A program made the position numbers and the translations under genes. 64,000 nucleotides of DNA from Ciona intestinalis (lineage: Eukaryota; Chordata; Ascidiacea; Phlebobranchia; Cionidae), in the NCBI RefSeq assembly GCF_000224145.3, contig NC_020172.2, forward strand, positions 5,411,350 through 5,475,349, given 5' to 3'. Shown in pieces: positions 46,601-57,800 of the stretch. Each line of letters begins with the position of its first letter. The stretch's first letter is position 1. The notes beneath the pieces were generated by a model that was not told where the DNA came from, searched no databases, and was given only the letters and a program-made list of their open reading frames with translations.

Positions 46601-49600
46601 CAGCCCCATGTTCCTTCGCCTGGGTGGAAAGTAGTTTGTTAACTGAGAGTATTATATGTATATGAAGGAATTAATGTAACTTTTATCAACAAATGCAACC
46701 ATTTTTATTTACCCTTGCTTCGTGGGCAACAGTCGTTATAACACGGGTGTTCTGTTTCATACACCTCGTGCCCGCTTACAAGTTACCAAGTGAATGTAAC
46801 TTACTTTATATTCGCGTGGCCAGAAAAACCAGTCGTTATAACACGGGTGTTCTGTTTCATACACCTCGTGCTCACTTACAAGTTACCACGTATGTAACTT
46901 GTTTATCCTCGCATGGCAGGAAAACGACAGTCGTTATAACACGGGTGTTCTGTTTCATACACCTCGTGCCAGCCTACAAGTTACCATGCATGTAACTTAT
47001 TTATCCTCGCATGGTGGGCAACGACAGTCGTTATAACACAGGTGTTCTGTTTACTTTTATACACCTCATGCTCACTTACGAGTTACCATGTGAATGTAAC
47101 TTACTTTATACTCGCGTGGCGGGGCAACGACAGTCGTTATAACACAGGTGTTCTGTTTACTTTCATACACCTCATGCTCACTTACGAGTTACCATGTATG
47201 TAAATGTAACTTACTTTATCCTTGCGTGGCCGGAAAAACGACAGTCATTATAACACAGGTGTTCATACACCTTGAGCCACAATGAGGTCATACACAATAC
47301 TGAGCATCATTACATTAATAATAATTAACCTAATCAAACATTTACCTCTTTAAATAAATCTTTTATTTGTTGATTTGTGTTTTTCTTTCTAGGTGGTCCA
47401 ACTATAAGTTCACCGCTGTGTTCTGAACCTCCAGCGTAATATCTGGAACAGGAATAAGGTGAAAAAACATGGGCAAAATCTGAACAAAACATGTAAAACA
47501 AAAAAAACATAAAACATTGGAAAAAAATGGGCAAATCATAGACAAAACATGGACAAAACATGAACAAAACATGTGCGATGTATGGACAAAAATGGGCAAA
47601 ACTTGGATAAAATACAAGTTACAAACCATAGTTTAAACAAACAACCAACCTCTGGCCTTCTTCTTCGCTGCTATCATCGTTCTTGTTATTTTTATAATCG
47701 TGCACGGACGCAAACTTGGATGATCGGGTTGTGCGTTTCGGTTCAACTTTTGACGACCTCGTGCTCACTCCTGGTTTGTTCTTTGGAGGTTCAGGGTCTT
47801 CTTCTGGAACGTACTCCTCATCGACCTCGTCTGGGTGATGGGTGGGTGAATAAGAAGATACTCAATATAGCATATATGCTAGGTGTTATGTTTGGTTGAA
47901 TAGGAAAAATCAAGCCAAAATCCATGGGTGTTGGGGTAATGGGTCAACCGTGACCTAACTAAAACACAAGATCTTGGCAAGGACCTAATCCTTAAGGCAT
48001 AGAAATAGGGACCATTACAAAAGTACAACAGTAGCCCACCATGGATTTTCTGCAATTCAGACAGTTAAATATTAAACATCTATGAGAATTACTAATAGCC
48101 ATAATTGTGAAGAGTCAACTTGCACAGTGCTGCGATCTGTTGCCAGGTGTCGCCAAGCGCAAAAACGGCTCAAACTTGCCACTTGAAAATTTAAACAATA
48201 GCTAGAGAAATTGCAAAGGCTAAAGTAAAGCAATAACTAGTGAGAAAATGTATTATTAACAAGAATCAGGAGTTCTAATACAGAATAAACAAGTTGTCAT
48301 ACATTTAAAGAGGTCACAGACAAAAAGTTGGAATCCCTGGTCAAGACTCCACCAAAATTTAAATATTTGCAACTATAACCTCTATTCTATAGAAAAAACT
48401 ATAACCTCACCTTCACTATAGAAAAAACTATAACCTCACCTTCACTATAGAAAAAACTATAACCTCACCTTCACTCATTGCTGTCGGGTTCTCCGCGATT
48501 CCGGAATCAAAGAAACTGCTCAAAGCAACCTGGGGGAAAATGCATGGTAATATGACATAGTGTATACATGTGAGAACACCGGTTGGATTATAATACACTT
48601 CCTAACTTAACAGTAAGCATTGGGCTGTATGAATACACCATGTGTGTCTGGTGTATAAGAAGACACCCATGTTATAACTCAACAGTGAACATGAGGTGTA
48701 TGAATACACCATGTGTGTCTGGTGTATAAGAGACACCCATGTTNNNNNNNNNNNNNNNNNNNNNNNNNNNNNNNNNNNNNNNNNNNNNNNNNNCATTACA
48801 AAAGTACAACAGCCACAGTAGCCTACCATGGATTTTTCTGCAATTCAGACAGTTAAATATTAAACATCTATGAGAATTACTAATAGCCATAATTGTGAAG
48901 AGTCAACTTGCACAGTGCTGCGATCTGTTGCCAGGTGTCGCCAAGCGCAAAAACGGCTCAAACTTGCCACTGAAAATTTAAACAATGGCTAGAGAAATTG
49001 CAAAGGCAAATGTAAAGCAATAACTAGTGAGAAAATGTATTATTAACAAGAATCAGGATTTCTAATACAGAAAAAACAAGTTCTGTCATACATTTAAAGA
49101 GGTCACAGACAAGAAGTTGGAATCCCTGGTCAAGACCCCACCAAAGTTTAAATATTTGCAACTATAACCTCTATTCTATAGAAAAAACTATAACCTCACC
49201 TTCACTCATTGCTGTCGGGTTCTCCGCGATTCCGGAATCAAAGAAACTGCTCAAAGCAACCTGGGGGAAAATGCATGGTAATATGACATAGTGTATACAT
49301 GTGAGAACACCGGTTGGATTATAATACACTTCCTAACTTAACAGTAAGCATTGGGCTGTATTAATACACCATGTGTGTCTGGTGTATAAAAAGACACCCA
49401 TGTTATAACTCAACAGTGAGCATGAGGTATATGAATACACCATGTGTGTCTGGTGTATAAAAAGACACCCATGTTATAACTCGACAGTGAGCATGAGGTG
49501 TATGAATACACCATGTGTGTCTGGTGTATAAGAAGAAACCCATGTTATAACTCGACAGTGAGCATGCGGTGTATGAATACACCATGAGTGTCTGGTGTAT

Positions 49601-50855
49601 AAAAAGACACCCATGTTATAACTCAACAGTGAGCATGAGGTATATGAATACACCATGTGTGTCTGGTGTATAAAAAGACACCCATGTTATAACTCAACAG
49701 TGAGCATGAGGTATATGAATACACCATGTGTGTCTGGTGTATAAGAGACACCCATGTTATAACTCAACAGTAAGCATGAGGTGTATGAATACACCATGTG
49801 TGTCTGGTGTATAAAAAGACACCCATGTTATAACTCAACAGTGAACATGCGGTGTATGAATACACCATGTGTGTCTGGTGTATAAAAAGACACCCATGTC
49901 ATAACTCAACAGTGAGCATGAGGTGTATGAATACAACATGTGTTTCTGGTGTATAAAAAGACACCCATGTTATAACTCAACAGTGAGCATGCGGTGTATG
50001 AATACACCATGTGTGTCTGGTGTATAAAAAGACACCCATGTTATAACTCAACAGTGAGCATGAGGTATATGAATACACCATGTGTGTCTGGTGTATAAGA
50101 AGACACTTATGTTATAACTTGACAGTGAGCATGAGGCGTATGAATACACCATGTGTGTCTGGTGTATAAGAAGACACCCATGTTATAACTCGACAGTGAG
50201 CATGAGGTGTATGAATACACCATGTGTGTCTGGTGTATAAAAAGACACCCATGTTATAACTCAACAGTGAGCATGAGGTATATGAATACACCATGTGTGT
50301 CTGGTGTATAAGAGACACCCATGTTATAACTCGACAGTGAGCATGAGGTGTATGAATACACCATGTGTGTCTGGTATATAAAAAGACACCCATGTTATAA
50401 CTCGACAGTGAGCATGAGGTGTATGAATACACCATGTGTGTCTGGTGTTTAGAAAGACAAAGCAGTGAGGCACGCAAGAGAACCTGAGATTTACACCAAA
50501 GTTTTCCAATTCATTAGGCCTTCTATATAATTATGTACCTACTACCAAGGCATGCAATAGACTTGGGACTTAGACCAAAGTTGCCCAGAATCCCAGCCCC
50601 AAGCCCTGTTAACATTTTCCAAGAAAATGCAGTGGCACAGCCAGAAGAAAAAGCGGGAACAGTTTTCAAACAAATGTTATTTCTTTAAAAAAGGGGTGGC
50701 TTGCCACTCCTGCAACCCCCCTAGCTGTGCCACTAAGTACATGTATAAATTACCTGTAACTGCCATCCGGAACTCTCTAGAAAAAATCTTGCTCGCTCCT
50801 CCGACGCGTCGGTAATCCCACGAAACTCAGTAACCATTTCATCTTGACTACTCAT
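43692..50855 (-). CDS. NSFL1C: NSFL1C (p47), UBX-domain adaptor of p97/VCP, nine exons
   Basis: Exons in coding order: 50855-50754, 48529-48469 (or its copy 49260-49200), 47830-47650, 47442-47346, 46619-46455, 46107-45998, 45572-45435, 44804-44652, 43854-43692. They join in phase to 389 aa (human p47 has 370). The UBA domain is at the N-terminus ([26 protein letters not shown]). An acidic/basic linker follows with [10 protein letters not shown] and [20 protein letters not shown]. Then come [10 protein letters not shown], the SEP domain ([44 protein letters not shown]) and a C-terminal UBX domain ([26 protein letters not shown]). p47 recruits p97 to ubiquitinated targets in Golgi and ER membrane fusion. 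The exon 5/6 junction has an alternative: donor after RPG and an acceptor at about 46138. Confidence 0.94.
44060..44345 (+). repeat. SINE 3' modules in NSFL1C last intron
   Basis: Three units of about 105 bp with gtgtataaaacagaacacct, tagagattgttgttgcaccg and ccatgtgaggataaataagt. Two are nearly identical. Confidence 0.75.
44439..44633 (+). mobile_element. TA-flanked MITE, copy 4 (NSFL1C last intron)
   Basis: Begins tagtagggtgggaaaggata, interior ggtctatgggagtcgtgagg, right end degenerate (catcttccaccacccaactt). It ends only about 20 bp from the donor of the NSFL1C exon at 44652-44804. Confidence 0.75.
44805..45010. repeat. G-rich degenerate repeats in NSFL1C intron 7
   Basis: Several ggggttataatggggctgaa-type units of about 40-60 bp ending in a run of 12 G (45,000 region). 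On the gene's strand this is a C-rich tract near the acceptor of exon 8 and may serve as its pyrimidine tract. Confidence 0.6.
45165..45430 (+). repeat. 131-bp intronic tandem repeat, array 4 (NSFL1C intron 7)
   Basis: Two copies of the 131-bp unit. The array stops exactly where the donor of the exon at 45435-45572 begins. Confidence 0.88.
46150..46285. repeat. Dispersed 100-bp repeat fragment (NSFL1C intron 5)
   Basis: One copy and a part, with cccaacattgtatatgcac and atgggtgaggtcctacagtg. Reverse orientation relative to the array at 40395. Confidence 0.7.
46715..47285 (-). repeat. Reversed SINE 3' modules, six tandem copies (NSFL1C intron 4)
   Basis: Units of about 90-105 bp with gttataacacgggtgttctg, catacacctcgtgcccgctt and acaagttaccatgtatgtaa. 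This is the longest tandem stretch of this module in the window. Confidence 0.85.
48013..48743. repeat. Near-identical duplicate block, copy A (contains NSFL1C exon 2)
   Basis: The sequence from cattacaaaagtacaacag onward recurs at 48794 after a run of 50 N. Differences are few: a 7-bp indel near agtagccc, isolated substitutions, and three versus one copy of a 28-bp unit (cctcaccttcactatagaaa). NSFL1C exon 2 is identical in both copies. Confidence 0.85.
48744..48793. other. Assembly gap (50 N)
   Basis: A run of unknown bases between two nearly identical blocks. The fixed length suggests a placeholder of unknown true size. Confidence 0.99.
48794..49460. repeat. Near-identical duplicate block, copy B (contains second NSFL1C exon 2)
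   Basis: Matches copy A from its first base after the gap. The duplicated exon lies at 49200-49260. Only one copy can be used in a p47 mRNA of normal length, because two 61-bp copies would shift the frame. Most likely these are two haplotypes placed side by side. Confidence 0.8.
49330..50460. repeat. 71-bp minisatellite in NSFL1C intron 1
   Basis: About 15 copies of a 71-bp unit with cagtgagcatgaggtgtatg, aatacaccatgtgtgtctgg and agacacccatgttataactc. Two further copies precede the gap at 48620-48743. Minus-strand frames through it are repeat artefacts. Confidence 0.92.
50630..50735. mobile_element. Small hAT-like MITE with degenerate target duplication
   Basis: A 106-bp element from CAGTGGCACAGCCAG to CTAGCTGTGCCACTA, the same terminus family as 2931 and 34526. 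The flanks AGAAAATG and AGTACATG agree at six of eight positions, so the insertion looks older. It lies 18 bp from NSFL1C exon 1. Confidence 0.6.
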
Positions 50856-50932
50856 GACTAATTGTGTGTCAACCTATGCGCGATGGCAAGTATGAATTAA
50901 AACAAGTTTAACTACAACATTATAGTAGGGTG

Positions 50933-51114
50933 GGGCAAGATAGGACACCTCTAGCACAAAATATCCAAATATCCTGATCGTGTTTTAAACAATTAACAAC
51001 GATCTATGGGAGTCGGGAAGATACGGTTTTATATTTCTTTGAAATTTCTTTGTTTACTAACACATGGGATGAAAAAATAGAATGAAAGGTGTCCCATCTT
51101 CCCCCACCCCACTA
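50933..51114 (+). mobile_element. TA-flanked MITE, copy 5, just upstream of NSFL1C
   Basis: Begins tagtaggg tggggcaagatag and ends catcttcccccaccccacta, with shared interior words. It starts 78 bp upstream of the NSFL1C start codon, so it may overlap the promoter or 5' UTR. Confidence 0.8.
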
Positions 51115-52379
51115 AATATAAAGCATAGGTGCGCTAAATACACAGAGTGGCTAAAAATTTAACTAAACAGAAAAATTATAAATAACAGAAATAATGCTTA
51201 AACTTAAAAAAAAAGGTTTCAAAAATACAAAATTTTATTAAATTCTGCAAAACAAATGTTTAAAAAACAGGCCATAGCGAATTTTACATGCAAATTAAAT
51301 TTAGTACAACGTTTTATTACAGTTATGACATCACAATGGTATTTATCACAGTATAGATAACTTTTTATTTGGACACAAAATAAGTTTTTGGTTAAAAAAT
51401 AATACTTGCCAGTTGCCACCAACTAGGGGTAGGATATGAATGGAGATAAAATTAAGCTAATTGTATATGAAAGATAGCATAGCTAATATATATATGATCT
51501 TTATTTGGGTGTTGGGCTACTGGAAACAACTCTGGTCTAAACCTCAGGTCCCATAGCGTGCCTCGCTGTGTAGAACCTCACCCATATAGAATAGAATGTA
51601 AACTAAGGTTTGTAAGAGAAATAGAAGGCCTATTATAAAACAGCAGATGTTTTACAAAGTCTACCCGGTCTGCTATTTACGCAAACTTATAAAAAAAATA
51701 TAACATTTTAAATTGCCAATTATACACACTATACACATGAATTAAATATATGAATTAAATCAATAAAGCACCAAATATTACTACAGTCAAAATCTTTATG
51801 CCTAGTCAATTAAAATGAATAATTAATTTGCACACTTATTAGCTATTGGGTTGAATTTTCCATAAGACACTCTATTTGTAACGCAAGACTTGTATTGTAT
51901 AGAAAGCTTTTATAAATACGGGTATAGACATATTTTCATGTAGTGTATTTTTGGGGTGGGAAATTACATTTATGGAATTTTAGGAGTTAGATCATAAACT
52001 TGGTAGTTTTACATCAGAATTTCTTATCTATGACATAGGTTTTTGAACTCTTTGCAATTTGCTTATTTTCAAATGCCTCTAACAGCATATTTTTGCTCGG
52101 CAAGACATGTTTAATTATAGTTTGTCATCAACTTTGGCCTTTGAAGTTTAAAAACATTAGTTTGCTCTATGGTAACACATTTGGGATTAAATATATGAAA
52201 CTAAATATGAAATTTATATAAATATATATGCCTTCAAATTCTGGTAAAAATATTAAATATATATATAAATACATTGAAAATCATTAATTTTTAAATGACG
52301 GTAAAAATAAATATTTTTTTACCCTATGACAACTTAACTAATCATATCATTATTGATGACATCATTAGCTATGACATCA
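51115..52379. other. Intergenic region between NSFL1C promoter and Rab 3' end
   Basis: AT-rich. Holds one fragment of the dispersed 100-bp repeat (about 51505-51600) and no gene that I can support. The Rab 3' UTR must lie in its right half; TTTATT on the + strand occurs several times, so I do not choose a signal. Confidence 0.5.
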
Positions 52380-53189
52380 TCATGTTTTACAGCATTGCGT
52401 CTTACTGCTTCTGGGTGGTGGTGGATTGTTTCTATTCAACTGAATTGAAACCCCATCTCCAATTTGACTGACAGGTGTAAACTGCCTTTTTTCCAATTCT
52501 CTCAAAACGGTTCCCTCAAAAGAGAGACTTGCAACTCTGAAGAAAAAGTCTCGAACTTTTTCATTGGTTTTTGCCGAAACTGCCCAATACTCTGCATTCA
52601 GTTGCCTAGCAACTTGAATTGCTTCTTTTTCAACCTCCTTGTAAGTTTGTGGTGCGACGAGATCCTTTTTAGTTCCAACTAAGAAAACAAGTAACTCACC
52701 CGCTCCTTTGTTCTCTTTTTGTGCTGCTTCTAACCACTTTGTGGCGCTAGCGAGCGTGTTAATATCGCTTAGATCAAAAACAATAGAAACGATATGTGCG
52801 CCACGATAATACGCAGCTGCAATGCATTGGAATCTCTCCTGCCCCGCTGTATCCCACATTTGCAGCGTAAACGGTGTATTCAGAATCTCGAATCTTTCCA
52901 CTTCAAAATCTACTCCAATAGTTGCTTTGTAATCCTTATCGAACGCCTTTTTACAAAACCGATTCACGAGTGACGTCTTCCCAACAGAGACATCACCGAT
53001 TATAATCATTTTACAAATCTTTAAACTAACATTGTTTATTCTCTCACTGCTACAAGATTGTCTTATTCTTGGATCAAAATCATATTTCTGATCAACTCGC
53101 GCAGCTTTACAGAAAGCTTCCGGGAATTTAGTGACGACTCGATCGGAATGGACTTGTGCAATTCTACTGTGGTAACCAGATTCAGCCAT
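52380..53189 (-). CDS. Rab34/Rab36-type small GTPase, intronless
   Basis: A 269-aa protein from one uninterrupted exon. An N-terminal extension of about 55 residues precedes the G domain, as in Rab34 and Rab36. Motifs: P-loop GDVSVGKTSLVNRF, switch I KATIGVDFEVERF, switch II WDTAGQERFQCIAAAYYRG, base recognition GTKKDL, and VSAKT. The phrase FCKKAFDKDYKATIGVDF and the FFFRVASLSFE helix are typical of Rab34/36. The C-terminus TQCCKT supplies prenylatable cysteines. Rab34 acts at the Golgi, in lysosome positioning and early ciliogenesis; Rab36 is its close relative. I cannot decide between the two. The lack of introns among multi-intron neighbours suggests a retrocopy or intron loss; any intron could be confined to the 5' UTR. 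Confidence 0.9.
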   Translation of the reverse strand: MAESGYHSRIAQVHSDRVVTKFPEAFCKAARVDQKYDFDPRIRQSCSSERINNVSLKICKMIIIGDVSVGKTSLVNRFCKKAFDKDYKATIGVDFEVERFEILNTPFTLQMWDTAGQERFQCIAAAYYRGAHIVSIVFDLSDINTLASATKWLEAAQKENKGAGELLVFLVGTKKDLVAPQTYKEVEKEAIQVARQLNAEYWAVSAKTNEKVRDFFFRVASLSFEGTVLRELEKRQFTPVSQIGDGVSIQLNRNNPPPPRSSKTQCCKT

Positions 53190-54850
53190 CTTTGTATTAA
53201 TGTTTACCCTGCTGTGAATTAAAAAAAGGTTTATAGAGTTAGGATACTTGTAAAGGTAAACGGATATGGAAGACAGAAACTTGGTATCTTCTGCACTGCG
53301 TTAATGAGTAAAGATTACAACCAATAAGTTTGTCGCAAATGGTATAGACCTTTAAATCTCAGCAATTACTGTAATGCTGTTACGTATTTTGCAACAATAC
53401 AAACGAACTATTAACGGTTAATTGTCCTGTCCCAACATGCGCCCACAATGGTAGCAGGACCTAGCTTCGAACCCAGTAACATATACTTTACAAGTGAGCG
53501 CCCTATACACTACACTACGACCACGGCGTTTGAATTACTCTAAAAATATAGCTTTAAAATTCTCTGCATTGATGTATTAATGGGTTCGTATTCAACGACG
53601 ATTATTTAGAAAAATCCTTTATTTTTTCTATTTCTAGAACGTAAATAGAAGAACTATGACAATCAAGATTCAATTTTGTTCCTCATTGTTACGCAACTTC
53701 TCCATTAGGAGGCGGTATCACATATTTTAAACTTTAGGGAGCCCAATTTTTTAATTAATTGATCGCTTTGCAATATTATCTAAATTAACAGGAACTGTAG
53801 TAATAAACCTTATGCGTCTAAATAATTACGATATTGTAACGTACACATTTTCAACCCTATATAAAATTTAACAAATGAATGAATGAATGAATGAATGTAA
53901 TTTACTTTATCCTCGCGTGGCCGGAAAACAAGAGTCGTTATCACACGGGTTTCGCACCTCGTGCCAGCTTACGAGTTACCATGTATGTTACTTTGTGGGT
54001 GATTATTTTTTAGGATTTTTATGTATGGCGATGATTGGACAACCATAGNNNNNNNNNNNNNNNNNNNNNNNNNNNNNNNNNNNNNNNNNNNNNNNNNNNN
54101 NNNNNNNNNTTTTACCAATATATTTACAGTATGTATAAATGTTACTCATTTTCTGTATTTCCCAAAACTTGGAACATCCTGTTAGTGATCATTAGGTTGG
54201 AGCGATTGCCGTTAAGTGTCTTGTCCAAGCACACATACGCCCACAATGGTAGCAGCGACGAGCCTTAAATCCATTACCTCATTCTATTCTAGATGCCTGA
54301 GGTCTTACATCAAACAAGTTAGAACAATGTGTTAAAATAACTGTAGTTTCCTTGCCAGGTTACAATAAATAAGTTAGATTCATTTATATTTCAATTAAAA
54401 GTGTTCCGTGAAAGAGATTGTATTGCTGAGTGGAGAGAAATGATAATTACATAAAGAGGATCATGACACAAATGGTACGAAATTGCAGAAAGGAACTTGA
54501 AAAGGTGAATAAATTATTTGTAACATAATGACTAGTACATCCTAACATAGAAAACATATAAAACACAGTCGTATTTTTCACCACGTATTACACCACTCTC
54601 TCTAGCACCTTTAGTGGCAAACTACAGAGGAATGAAATCTATTTTGGTTGAATAGAAATAACATAAACACTTAATGATTGAAAGTTGATCTTCTGGAAAA
54701 AAAACTTAGTTTTTGCACCAATGTAAGGTCTGCCATTTGGCAAGACATCATCAGGGTATAAATAAACATCGGTTCATGTAGTTTGACCATAAGAGCAATT
54801 TTAAAGCATTACAATATGCATGGGTAACAACAGTAGCAATATAAGCACAG
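53190..54850. other. Intergenic region with SINE fragments
   Basis: Contains a reversed SINE head at about 53430-53530 (gcccacaatggtagcaggac, cttcgaacccagtaac), a reversed 3' module at 53877-54000 starting with an AATG repeat tail, an assembly gap, and another reversed head at 54180-54290. No coding sequence is supported. It should include the Rab promoter and the ABCG 3' UTR. Confidence 0.6.
54049..54109. other. Assembly gap (61 N)
   Basis: Run of unknown bases inside a reversed SINE copy. The SINE's middle part is interrupted here. Confidence 0.99.
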
Positions 54851-57800
54851 TTATTTCACCATGGGTTTATGAAACATACGTAGCAGTATATATCCTATGA
54901 CACGAAATACAACAAGGGTTCCGATCAAGCTAAGCACACAAGCCCAAGCAGGCACATCTGCACCATTTGCGTTCAAAATATCTTTAAATTCAACAAAACG
55001 AGTTTCGTTCCCAGGCATGGTCCCATTTACAACACAGGATGGGAACATACTGTTTTCAGGAGAACACCTGGAAAAAATGGAGGATTTAGTAAGTATATTC
55101 TTTCCCAAAAATTGTTATTGATATTTTTACGACACAAAAGAGTTTTTAAAGAAATAAAATTCTAATGTTCTAAGTATAAAAGGGCCTGCATTGTTACCCT
55201 GTACCAAGTGGCCCACAAATGTTTAAAGTCATTGTAACACAGGAATTCTATTTTTTACATCAGACCTCTACTTATACCCTTGTTTTTTTGAGAGGCAGAT
55301 GTAAACCTCACTGAAGGTTTGCCTCACTGAAGACCTCACCCTTATAGAACAGAATCTCTATTATTGAGTGTCTATAAACTGCCTCAGTGGGGTCTATATG
55401 GTAGCACCCTGGGTGTTGGGGTAATAGACCTACATCCCAGGTCTCAGGTGTGCCTTACTGAAGACCTCACCCTTATAGAATAGAATCTCTATTATTAAGT
55501 GTCTATAAACTGCTTCGGTGGGGTCTATATGGTAGCACCCTGGGTGTTGGGGTAATAGACCTACATCCCAGGTCTCAGGTGTGCCTCACTGAAGACCTCA
55601 CCCTTATAGAACAGAATCTCTATTATTGAGTGTCTATAAACTGCCTCAGTGGGGTCTAGATGGTAGCACCCTGGGTGTTGGGGTAATAGACCTACATCCC
55701 AGGTCTCAGGTGTGCCTCACTGAAGACCTCACCCTTATAGAATAGAACTTCTAATATTGAGAATCCAAACCCCAATCAATACTTACAGCACTCTCTCATT
55801 TGAGTCAAACTCCATGTACAGCATAAGTGACCATGAATACTGAAATGGAGAAACATATCTCAACCAGTGCAACCATGTTGGTATGTTCTTTATATAGAAA
55901 CCTCCCAGCAGCATGAAAGTGATCATAATGAATATAGCGAGTACAAGCGCGTGGTCGAAATCCATGGTAGCTGTCCCAATGAACATACCTATGATAAATA
56001 TACAAGTAATAAAATGTAGAATAAGTAATATGGTGGATTCATGAAATTTATAATATGTGATATGGTGGCAATATGGATTCAGGAAATGAATGAAACTTAC
56101 TTTATCCTTGCGGGGTGGTAAAACGACAGTTGTTATAACCTGGGTTTAACACCTCGTGCCATCTTACGAGTTACCATGTATGTTACTTTGATTTGAACCC
56201 AGGACCCCTGGTTCTCCCACCCTTTTAACCCAACCTCCACACATACAAACAAACATATCTGCTCACCAAGTGATTGCATCCCCACTGTCATTAAGATCAT
56301 CACAAACCACGTCCCAAAGAAAGCCCAAGCTTCTTGGAATCCATTCAAACCAGCCATCCAGTAAATAATGAAGGTTGATATACTCGGGAGTATTATACCA
56401 AGCGGGAGTTCACTCACAGACTTTGCAAGATAGTAAGCGGACAAACGATATGAACCGCTCATTCGCTCTTTGTTGATTACTTCACGTTCACTGGGAACTG
56501 TAAGAAGTTATTTCATGTTTATTTTTAATGCTAGAAACGCAAGATACTACAATGCATATACAATAAAATAAGTTATTTTATGTTAGTGTGTTTTACTGAA
56601 CGCTGCTGCTACAATAAAACATATTTTTTTAACAGAAGCTTTACATTGTCAGCCAATCAGTAGTTATTGACAACCTAACAAAGTTTCAAACCACATGTTC
56701 ATTGTCAAATTATAATATTGAAGTCCTTTTTGTGGTGTGTTATATTCTACGCCCACTACAGTGTATGTTTATTCTTAATGATAGAAACACAAGATACTAC
56801 AATACATATTCCTATATAGCCAGAAATTTTGCACTCAATAATAAAATAAAGCCAACTTGTAAGCAGTCAGTCACCACCCGCAAGTTTCCATATGTTAGTT
56901 TTTAGGTATGGCTGACAATTTAGACAAGCCATTAGTGACCACTGGGTTGCAGCAATGACTGTTAAGTGCATTGCCCAAAGATACAAAAGCCCACAATGGT
57001 AGCAACATTGAGCCTTGAACTCAGTACCTCTGAGCTGAAGGCAAAACGCTCTAACCAGTTTGCCATTGTGCTGATATAAATAACGAAGTAGTATTAAGCA
57101 AAGGAACAACAAATGTACTTACAGACCATGAGGATATCGAACAAAGAATTAAAACTGTTGAACAAAGTAACAAAGAACAAACAAGCTGTGATATCCTGGA
57201 CTTCCACTTCTCGTACGCGGCCTCTACCAATCTCAAACCACAGCAACCCACATATTAACGCAACGCCGATTGTTTTTACAAATTTAAGGGTGGATAGGAA
57301 CCGGTATCTGGAAATGTGATTAGTGTTTGCATTATGTGTTCTGCCGAGTTGTACTTCACATATACATTTATACATCAATCAAATTTGGACGCAAAGCAGG
57401 CTTAATAGTTGTACTGTTTCGTGTATTAATTCAGTAAAAATTTCAGGGTTGGCCTGCCTACCCTGCCACCCTAGGCTTGGCGCCTATGATTCATACACCC
57501 CATGTTCACAGTTGAGTTATACCATTGGTGTGTATACAGAGAACATATGTGGCGTATCGATACACATTAGCATTTATATTAACACAACCAAGCAGGCACC
57601 ATATACCCCAGACACACATAGTTCTCACAGTAATACCAAACCATATATACCTTATGTCTCACAACAACGCCGTACTTACTTTCCGTGTATAAAATTATGT
57701 TGAAAACTTTGAACTAAATACACAAAACACATGCTCACAGTCAAGCAATACCACCCTATATATATATATATATATATATATACCAACAACATATTACTTA

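Noticed and set aside
49330..50460. Regular direct repeats resembling a CRISPR array
   Set aside because: The units are contiguous, with no unique spacers, and lie in an intron of a eukaryotic gene. This is a minisatellite.
14803..53189. A functional LRRK2-Rab gene cluster
   Set aside because: The mammalian kinase-substrate link is real, but p47 lies between the genes, strands differ, and one example of proximity does not show linkage by function.
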